Origin: Bacillota bacterium | GTDB taxonomy: Bacteria; Bacillota; Clostridia; Christensenellales; Aristaeellaceae | Assembly (NCBI GenBank): GCA_023413135.1 | Contig: JAEZQK010000103.1 | Coordinates: 1-29,299 of the forward strand | Direction of reading: 5' to 3' | DNA length: 29,299 nucleotides | Shown here: in pieces, positions 23,501 to 29,299 of the stretch | Position numbering within the stretch: position 1 is the first letter of the stretch | Layout: each line of letters starts with the position of its first letter | Position numbers and translations under genes: made by a program | The notes under the pieces: model-generated | What the model saw: the letters and a program-made list of their open reading frames with translations, nothing else | What the model was told of the DNA's origin: nothing | The model's database searches: none

Positions 23501-24653
23501 TCACCTGATCCCAGGTAATGATTTCAGGGCAATCGCTGCGCTCAAGGCTTTTATCCTCGGGGTCAATGAGCTTTCCGGTCTGCGCGTTGATGGTAAGCTT
23601 TCTGAAATTCTGAACGATCGTGTAATCCGGCTCATCGGTCACTTCGTTTTCGATATTTGCAGACGGATAGTATTCACAATCTACAACCCAGGATGGGACC
23701 AGGCGGAAGTGTTCGTGATTGTGATCAGGCTCCAGATACATCATGTAGCCCAAGTGGACGCCATGGACCTTGCGGACGCGCCCATCCTCAATCAGTTTCT
23801 CGATTTGTGGCTTGGCGATTTCGAAATCCACCAAAGGAATGTCCTCATGGACCAATTCCTCTTCCGCCAGAAGGTGGGCGGCAAAACCATATGCGTTCCA
23901 TGATTCTACATTAAGCACATAATATCGGGCTTCATAGGATCCTTCGAACTTGTGAATGTTCATAATACCATAAGCAAGCAGGATGTTTCCAAGCACGGGC
24001 AGCCCACGCATCACCTCATGGCCTAAAAAACTGTAAGCAGCTATGTCCCTTACCGGATTGCCATCCTTATCAACCAAATTATTAATCTTTAGGCCATATG
24101 CAGGCTCCATTGGATAATAGCCATAGCTTCCATATTTCGTGTAGAGCTCTTTGGTTCTATTTTCAATTGCTGCAAACGCCTCCCGTGCTTTTAGAGGGCT
24201 GTTGCGGGCGTATACCTTGTCCCAATCGATTTCTTCCAAGCGCACAAATTCTTGAGCATAAATGCACTTATCGGCCTCTTTGGGTGCAATGGCATTGGCA
24301 TAGTTGTGAACGAGGACGGTGGTATTATCTTCTGAACGGGCTGCGTACTTATATGCATCAGCCTTGGAAGGTGCCTTATACTCCTGCAAAAACGCCTGAT
24401 CCAGAGGCGGATACCAAATCACGCGCAGCACGGGCGCCATATCCGCATCCGGGACGGTCACGGGACAATCCACCGAAACGGTCTCGCCGCGCACACTTTG
24501 GTATTCCCCCTGCCAGCGGGTTGCGGACTTAACTGCCAGCGTTTTGATGTTCATATAGGGAACGGGCGCCGCCAAACCCGGGACGCTCGCGGTGCAGACA
24601 ATAGCCAAAAGTAAAATAGCAGTAAGACACATCCTTGCTCTTTCCCAATTCAT
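23478..24653 (-). CDS. Secreted protein of unknown function
   Basis: The 391-residue protein has a signal peptide: MNWERARMCLTAILLLAIVC and then TASVPGLAA, with probable cleavage after LAA. The mature part contains FLGHEVMRGLPVLGN, VHGVHLGYMMYLEPD with a His-rich NHEHF, and RLVPSWVVDCEYY. The tail LTINAQTGKLIDPEDKSLE resembles a PepSY/YycI-type repeat end. The pattern recalls DUF6034-like exported proteins of Clostridia, but this is a weak recollection. The start is set by AAGGAGG 8 bases before 24653. It follows the large enzyme gene on the same strand with a 157-base gap that holds a hairpin, and may share its transcript. Confidence 0.8.
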   Translation of the reverse strand: MNWERARMCLTAILLLAIVCTASVPGLAAPVPYMNIKTLAVKSATRWQGEYQSVRGETVSVDCPVTVPDADMAPVLRVIWYPPLDQAFLQEYKAPSKADAYKYAARSEDNTTVLVHNYANAIAPKEADKCIYAQEFVRLEEIDWDKVYARNSPLKAREAFAAIENRTKELYTKYGSYGYYPMEPAYGLKINNLVDKDGNPVRDIAAYSFLGHEVMRGLPVLGNILLAYGIMNIHKFEGSYEARYYVLNVESWNAYGFAAHLLAEEELVHEDIPLVDFEIAKPQIEKLIEDGRVRKVHGVHLGYMMYLEPDHNHEHFRLVPSWVVDCEYYPSANIENEVTDEPDYTIVQNFRKLTINAQTGKLIDPEDKSLERSDCPEIITWDQVIVPNTSK

Positions 24654-24672
24654 CCTGTAATCCTCCTTATGC

Positions 24673-24708
24673 ACTAAGGGGAAAGCGCAAATTGCGCCTT
24701 CCCCTTAG
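24673..24708. other. Strong stem-loop between two minus-strand genes
   Basis: CTAAGGGGAA-A-GCGCAA (24673-24689) pairs with TTGCGC-C-TTCCCCTTAG (24691-24708), a stem of about 16 pairs with one mismatch. No U tail follows on the minus strand; the next gene's AAGGAGG site comes right after it. It may attenuate or process the transcript from the large enzyme gene. Confidence 0.55.
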
Positions 24709-24810
24709 CGTATTCCTATATTGATCATTGCTGCTTCCAGGGGTTCACTTCCATATGTCACAAGATGGGCCAGGCGTTACACTTGTCCAAATAAAAATGA
24801 TTTTTCCGGC

Positions 24811-27800
24811 CTATTCCGTGAAATACCTTACATCAATGCCCGTGATATCCTTCTGCCGGAAAAAAACATCCTGGCTTACGTGTACGGGGAGTATGTGCCC
24901 CGGCACGCGTTCCTTTTCTTTGCCGGCATAATGGATAACCATATCATTGTCATTAAGCTCGCTTGGAATATAGCGGACAGGTATGCCGCATACCGAGAAT
25001 GACACACACCCCTTCCCGTCAAACTCGTCGGGCGCCACAAACCAGGGTTCAAACTGCAAGCAGCCATTATCGACGATGACGCCAAGCTCGCCTCTGCGCA
25101 TCAGTACAGATTCCTTCACCTGGCCGGTCATGCCCGGCTGCTGGCTTTTCCCGTCAAAGGAGGAATGGGAGTACGGTTCAATGGGAATCGCCTGACATGT
25201 GGCTGAATCTTTGCGGTAGAGGAATTGCCGGGTCACGTCCCGATAACTGTTATAGGCCGTTTGCGCCTGGTGCCTGTTGTGCCGGCATGCGATGGCCAGC
25301 TCCAGGATGGCCAATGCCAGCTTTGCATTTTGATGCCAATAGATACAGCCAATCCCCTCGTACTTATACATCACCTGGCTGCGCCCGGTGAACCTCTGAT
25401 GCCCAAACAAGCATTCAAACTGCTCAAGCAGATACTTTTGCTGCCCGCTGCTATAGGCGGAGGCTTTCAATGCCGCAAGCAGGGCTTTTTGCGTTGTCAT
25501 GCTTGCGCCAAAGTGAAGCATGCCCTCTTGGTCCTGGCAAACAATAAGGCCATCGGCGGAGAAGGGAGCCGAAAAACTGTTTTTTTGCCAGAAAGGAACT
25601 GTCATGCGCTTGGGGTAGAGGTAATGGGCACCAAGATGTTCGCTGCCTAAAATCTCGTCCATTTCCTTCAGCAGCGCCTGAATGTCATCGGCTGAAACAA
25701 TACCTGCGCCAATGGCGGCTGACTGCCCCTCAAGCATAAATCGCATCGGTTCCACACTGCCGTCACTATTAAGCAAATTGTATGTGGTAAACAAGCTGCC
25801 TCTGTTTTTTTGGATGGTGCCGTTAAGCAAGGCCATGCAGCACTCAAGCCATTGCCTGATGGCGGACGGGGTAAGTGTCCGGTAGTCTGAAAAGCCGTGG
25901 TGATATACGTTTTGGCGGTAATTTGAAAATGCCTCTCCCATTTGATCCAGCAGCTGCTTTGCGCCGCCCTTTGACTGTGCACTGTATGTTTGCATAAAGC
26001 CCAAGGAAGTTTGCAGCCACTGCACCACTTCTATTGAGATTGTAAAAGGATCGCTCTCTTCCTGTACAAGCTCCAGCAGGAACTGAACATACGCCTTCAT
26101 GTGATACACGGTGACCATCGACAGGCCAATGCCTACAATGGCATTGTTGGCGTCATTCCATTCCGGGCGCTGCGTGTTCATCCACACGCCGCCTTCGCCA
26201 TGCACATTGGCCATTTTGCTAAGCAAAGGCACAATCAGCTTTTCCATCAAGCCTACACAGTACACATCGTTTGCCTTAAGCACCAATTGGCCATCCGAGC
26301 CCATGGTTTGGCAAAGTGCCTCGATTTGGCCGTCGCGCTGCCTGTCAAACATGACGGTGTTCTTGCTGTCTACGGCAATTTCCGCATAGGGCTTGATGAC
26401 ATAGGGCACATTCGCATAAGAAAACACCCGCGTGCGCAGCAATGCCTTGAGCCTGCCGGGGAAATGGTTTTTAAGGCCTTTTAACAAGCGCAGCAAATAG
26501 ATAATTTGATGATCGCCCCAATATCCCAGGCCGCTGAAGGGATTGTTGGGTTCCGGGCGCTCCCAGTCGATCCCGTTGCGGTGAATGCGGTAAGGATTGA
26601 AACCGTCGATTGTTGAAGCGTTGACGAATCTGGCGATCATGTGCTCATAATAGCATGGGAAAGAAAGCCCCAAGGCTTCCCAGTTTTGAAAAATGTCACG
26701 CCAGTTTCCCTCATAACGCTTGATGGGTTTTCCCTGGTCGTCCTTCAGTTTGATTTGAAACTGGTTCCAGGGCCTGGATGGATCACCATGACGGCGGGAA
26801 AAGCTCAATGGCAGATATTCCAGCGCCAGGCGCAAGGACTGCTGATCGTTTTCAAATGCTTCCTTCAATTGGTGAATGGTTTGGCATTGTTTTGCCTTTT
26901 GAATAAATTGTTGATCGCTACCGATGGCGCGGTTACGCGCAAGCGAAAAATCCAAAAAGTCCTCTGCATCCAAAGCATAGGCATCAACAAATATCCCTCC
27001 GCGCAGTATATTGTACAGCGTGTTCAGGTAATGGTGATGCATCGCCGTTTGATCGGCAGAATGCTGGACGCCGTCTGCCATGGCTACGAAGCGGTTTAAC
27101 TGTTCCCTGCCGTTTTGGATGTCTGATTGCAGAGCATCGTCTACAGGCGCGGTCAGCAGTTGCGTTAGCTTCACCAGGGCGCAATGGTCATACCCATGGT
27201 CCACCACGATATGATGTGTGCAATTGCCGCCCGGCAGGATTGCTTCCCGATACTTCACAAAATAGGCGCCTTTGCATCCATAGGCGGATTCACCATAGGG
27301 GTATGGCGCGTCATGCACAAAGGCTTCCACTACCTGAGAACTCAGCGCAATTTGCCCTTTTTTGCAATCGGTCCATGCCACATTGGCTTTAAGTATCTCT
27401 ACGGGGTTTGGCGTGTCATTGATCAGGGTTGTTAATGAATAGGTTGCCAACACACTTTGCGGGCAAAGCTCGTTGGCCTTGTAAGCATCAACCAGGGTAG
27501 AGGAGGCCGCCTGTAGATTCTTATCCACATGGCAGGGCAGTATGTTTTCCAAACCGTCCAGGATATCTGCCTGAACGGTTTGGGCGGAGAGATTCTTGAG
27601 GATGGCCGTCTTCACGATGCCAAACCGCTCACTGCTTTCGTATTGGTAAGAAAAGCTCAGCATAAGGTCCTGGTTGATCTCTTCAAACATCACGCTGGTA
27701 CCCTGGGCCGCCTTGTAAATATTTTGCGTAACATGCCACTTGGGCAAACTGGTACGCGCAAAAGGCTCCCACAGGTCGCTTCCAACCCTGATAATCGTCT

Positions 27801-28026
27801 TGGAGCCGGTATGCGCCTGATCGTGCAAGCGGTCATCCGTTTCATAGGGGAAAACGGCACCCTGTGCGTCCTTGCGGCCTGCGGTAATCCCGCCTTTGGA
27901 TGACAGAAAAATCCACACATCACAGGCTGAAACAACATTGATGAAGAACGGGGTAAGCCATTGGCTTTGTTCCACTTTGTAGAATATTTGGCCGTTCATA
28001 TTTACAAAGGAATCTATGGTATTCAT
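24811..28026 (-). CDS. Large GH94/GT36-like putative carbohydrate-active enzyme
   Basis: The 1071-residue cytoplasmic protein (no signal peptide) was not recognised as a named enzyme. An N-terminal beta-rich half precedes a region that reads like an (alpha/alpha)6 barrel. This region holds SRRHGDPSRPWNQF (His413-Asp415), YEGNWRDIFQNWEAL, GYWGDHQIIYLLRLL, and RPEWNDANNAIVG (Trp623, Asn624, Asp625). The WND element sits where GH94 phosphorylases carry the catalytic acid in DWND. The length is like the GH149 and GH161 phosphorylases, but membership is not shown. Either phosphorolysis or hydrolysis of an oligosaccharide is possible. ATG 28026 follows GGAGG; the upstream extension to 28152 has no ribosome site. 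It is not adjacent to either importer. Confidence 0.8.
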   Translation of the reverse strand: MNTIDSFVNMNGQIFYKVEQSQWLTPFFINVVSACDVWIFLSSKGGITAGRKDAQGAVFPYETDDRLHDQAHTGSKTIIRVGSDLWEPFARTSLPKWHVTQNIYKAAQGTSVMFEEINQDLMLSFSYQYESSERFGIVKTAILKNLSAQTVQADILDGLENILPCHVDKNLQAASSTLVDAYKANELCPQSVLATYSLTTLINDTPNPVEILKANVAWTDCKKGQIALSSQVVEAFVHDAPYPYGESAYGCKGAYFVKYREAILPGGNCTHHIVVDHGYDHCALVKLTQLLTAPVDDALQSDIQNGREQLNRFVAMADGVQHSADQTAMHHHYLNTLYNILRGGIFVDAYALDAEDFLDFSLARNRAIGSDQQFIQKAKQCQTIHQLKEAFENDQQSLRLALEYLPLSFSRRHGDPSRPWNQFQIKLKDDQGKPIKRYEGNWRDIFQNWEALGLSFPCYYEHMIARFVNASTIDGFNPYRIHRNGIDWERPEPNNPFSGLGYWGDHQIIYLLRLLKGLKNHFPGRLKALLRTRVFSYANVPYVIKPYAEIAVDSKNTVMFDRQRDGQIEALCQTMGSDGQLVLKANDVYCVGLMEKLIVPLLSKMANVHGEGGVWMNTQRPEWNDANNAIVGIGLSMVTVYHMKAYVQFLLELVQEESDPFTISIEVVQWLQTSLGFMQTYSAQSKGGAKQLLDQMGEAFSNYRQNVYHHGFSDYRTLTPSAIRQWLECCMALLNGTIQKNRGSLFTTYNLLNSDGSVEPMRFMLEGQSAAIGAGIVSADDIQALLKEMDEILGSEHLGAHYLYPKRMTVPFWQKNSFSAPFSADGLIVCQDQEGMLHFGASMTTQKALLAALKASAYSSGQQKYLLEQFECLFGHQRFTGRSQVMYKYEGIGCIYWHQNAKLALAILELAIACRHNRHQAQTAYNSYRDVTRQFLYRKDSATCQAIPIEPYSHSSFDGKSQQPGMTGQVKESVLMRRGELGVIVDNGCLQFEPWFVAPDEFDGKGCVSFSVCGIPVRYIPSELNDNDMVIHYAGKEKERVPGHILPVHVSQDVFFRQKDITGIDVRYFTE

Positions 28027-28122
28027 CGTCTTTTTCCTCCGATTGCATAGTATCTTGTAGCCCGCGGTTTCGCCTGCAATGCATGCCTGCTGCTTAAGCC
28101 GTGTGCGCTGGTATCTGCAAAG

Positions 28123-28152
28123 AATATAGCATATCACCGGTATTGGACGCAA
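28123..28152 (-). promoter_or_regulatory. Promoter of the large enzyme gene
   Basis: On the minus strand TTGCGT (28147-28152) and TATATT (28123-28128) have an 18-base spacer, with an extended -10 TGC. The leader is about 90 bases. Confidence 0.45.
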
Positions 28153-28179
28153 TGAATATTTGCAAAAATGTACCAGTGG

Positions 28180-28874
28180 CTACCGTTGACTTTTTCGGAG
28201 AGTAAGGACCAGTTGCTTACGCTCATCAACACTGACTACATCAAGGCCCAAACCACTAATCATCTCCTCTGCCTGTAATGCGTTCCATGCTCTTGGCTTT
28301 ATTAATGCTTCACCCAATACCTTTACAGTCATCATCATCCATGTGATTGGCGTTTTTCTTGCCAAATGTCGGGATCTGAACCTTACTTCTGAAACAAGAT
28401 TTCTCTTTTGCCTGTTTTGGAAAGGGAGTGATAGGATAAGCATTCCATTTGGCTTGAGAATACGGGAAAATTCCTGAAGCACTTTACTGGGGGATGATAC
28501 GGCTTGCAAAACGCTGATGCATAGAATGTGATCATAGGTCGCTGCAGCATACTGCAATGGTAAATCAAGATTACATATCTCGATTACAATGGTATGGTTT
28601 TCTATAGCGGATCGGATGCCTTCTCCCGCACCTTGTCCAGCATGCCGTTTGAGTAGTCAATTGCCGTTACATGATACCCTTCTCTGGCAAGAGCGAGCGA
28701 ATAATTGCCAGTACCACATCCTGCGTCAAGGACAGACTCATTATTACTTTTCCTGAATGAATTCAAAATTTCCAGAAAGTATCCGGGAGGTTCAGATGGC
28801 ATCGCATTTTGATCGTGTTGATCCCATGTGAACTTTCCATATAAACTCCAGAACAATGCGCTTAATCTACTCAC
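28180..28874 (-). pseudogene. Class I SAM-dependent methyltransferase, interrupted by one frameshift
   Basis: The first frame starts with GTG at 28874 (AGGAGG 10 bases before) and contains the SAM-binding motif VLDAGCGTGNYSLAL and AIDYSNGMLDKVREKA. It then meets a stop at 28602. The neighbouring frame continues the fold: ENHTIVIEICNLDLPLQY, DHILCISVLQAV, and FSRILKPNGMLILSLPF, ending at 28180. One missing base near 28608-28610 (expected ASDP then AIENH) explains the break. The intact product would be about 230 residues, normal for a Methyltransf_11/25-type enzyme. The substrate is unknown. Either a sequence error or a real lesion is possible. Confidence 0.85.
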
Positions 28875-29072
28875 GATACAATATCCTCCTATCCTCTACT
28901 TACGTCCATAGCAGATATCTATCCTGTCAACGGATAGCTCATTTCTTGTGGCAGCATAACATAGTAATAAAGATCATGCAAGAAGGCATATCGTACATGA
29001 TTGCCTGAATAGCAACAAGAAAATCGATGACAATTACTCCCTCTATCTTCATAAGCGAGCCGTAAGCTGAAA

Positions 29073-29102
29073 GGCCGCCATGACCATGCGGTCATGGCGG
29101 CC
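29073..29102. repeat. Perfect 13-bp stem-loop in an otherwise gene-free end region
   Basis: GGCCGCCATGACC (29073-29085) pairs with GGTCATGGCGGCC (29090-29102) around ATGC. No U run follows on either strand and no gene is close. The 28875-29299 region holds this hairpin and the start of repeat modules, but no supported gene. Confidence 0.65.
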
Positions 29103-29108
29103 AGCTAA

Positions 29109-29299
29109 CGGAATATGGACGATTGCATATTGCATACCTGCATCATCCCGGTTACCAAGCCTAAGCGGTCGATTGATCATCAGCCTGCGAAGCCGTATGC
29201 TGGTGGCTTATCTGCCGAGATTGTGATTGCATGAAAACCCATTCATCTTCGCATGAACGCCGTAGGGGCGGGGCGCATCACCGCCCCGGAAAATAGGGT
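29109..29299. repeat. Repeat module cut by the right window edge
   Basis: CGGAATATGGAC (29109-29120) and TTCATCTTCGCATGAACGCC followed by GTAGGGGCGGGGC (ending at 29274) match 394-405 and 409-440, where they belong to one repeat unit. Here they are about 130 bases further apart. The right hairpin arm is missing because the window ends. Confidence 0.65.

Noticed and set aside
28905..28930. TTGACA with TATGGA on the minus strand as promoter of the methyltransferase
   Set aside because: The spacer is only 14 bases, too short for a usual sigma-A promoter.

Overview
The window reads as a chromosomal piece of an uncultured, moderately GC-rich Clostridia-type (Bacillota) bacterium, probably from a gut or rumen community. 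The grounds are strong AGGAGG-type ribosome sites, Lpl/YtcP-type sugar ABC transporters, a YesM/YesN-type two-component system, an AraC regulator, a DUF2974 protein and several dispersed foldback repeats. The lineage is inferred from gene style only. No rRNA, tRNA, CRISPR, phage or transposase gene was seen. Both window edges lie inside repeat modules, so this may be a whole contig that ends where assembly broke on repeats.

Layout. 1-660 is a stack of nested GC-rich hairpin repeats and a promoter. 661-1551 is an AraC-type regulator, followed by a 160-bp foldback element. 1830-11205 is one long plus-strand carbohydrate operon: Gfo/Idh/MocA dehydrogenase, TIM-barrel sugar isomerase/epimerase-like protein, two ABC permeases, solute-binding protein, ROK sugar kinase, NagA deacetylase, a second Gfo/Idh/MocA dehydrogenase and a third, degenerate one. 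11227-11883 is a convergent GNAT acetyltransferase. 12167-18810 is a second sugar-uptake unit: sensor kinase, AraC-type response regulator, solute-binding protein, a second copy of the 160-bp element and two permeases, closed by a clear terminator. 18945-19265 is a large composite repeat. 19272-22272 holds a YbaN-like membrane protein (minus), a DUF2974 alpha/beta-hydrolase-like protein and a serine-palmitoyltransferase-like PLP enzyme. 22424-28874 is minus strand: a frameshifted GAPDH, a secreted unknown protein, a 1071-residue GH94-like unknown enzyme and a frameshifted methyltransferase.

How the genes may work together. The first operon imports a sugar or glycoside and handles it with NagA and a ROK kinase, so an N-acetylated amino sugar is likely. 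It contains no classical glycoside hydrolase. It does carry a dehydrogenase plus isomerase/lyase-type TIM barrel plus two further dehydrogenase-like proteins, the protein classes used in oxidative (3-keto) glycoside cleavage. This is the most interesting hypothesis in the window. The second unit senses and imports another oligosaccharide. Neither transporter has an ATPase gene here, so both probably use a shared MsmX-type ATPase encoded elsewhere. The two single-base frameshifts (GAPDH and methyltransferase) both fit loss of one C in a short C run, and may be sequence errors.
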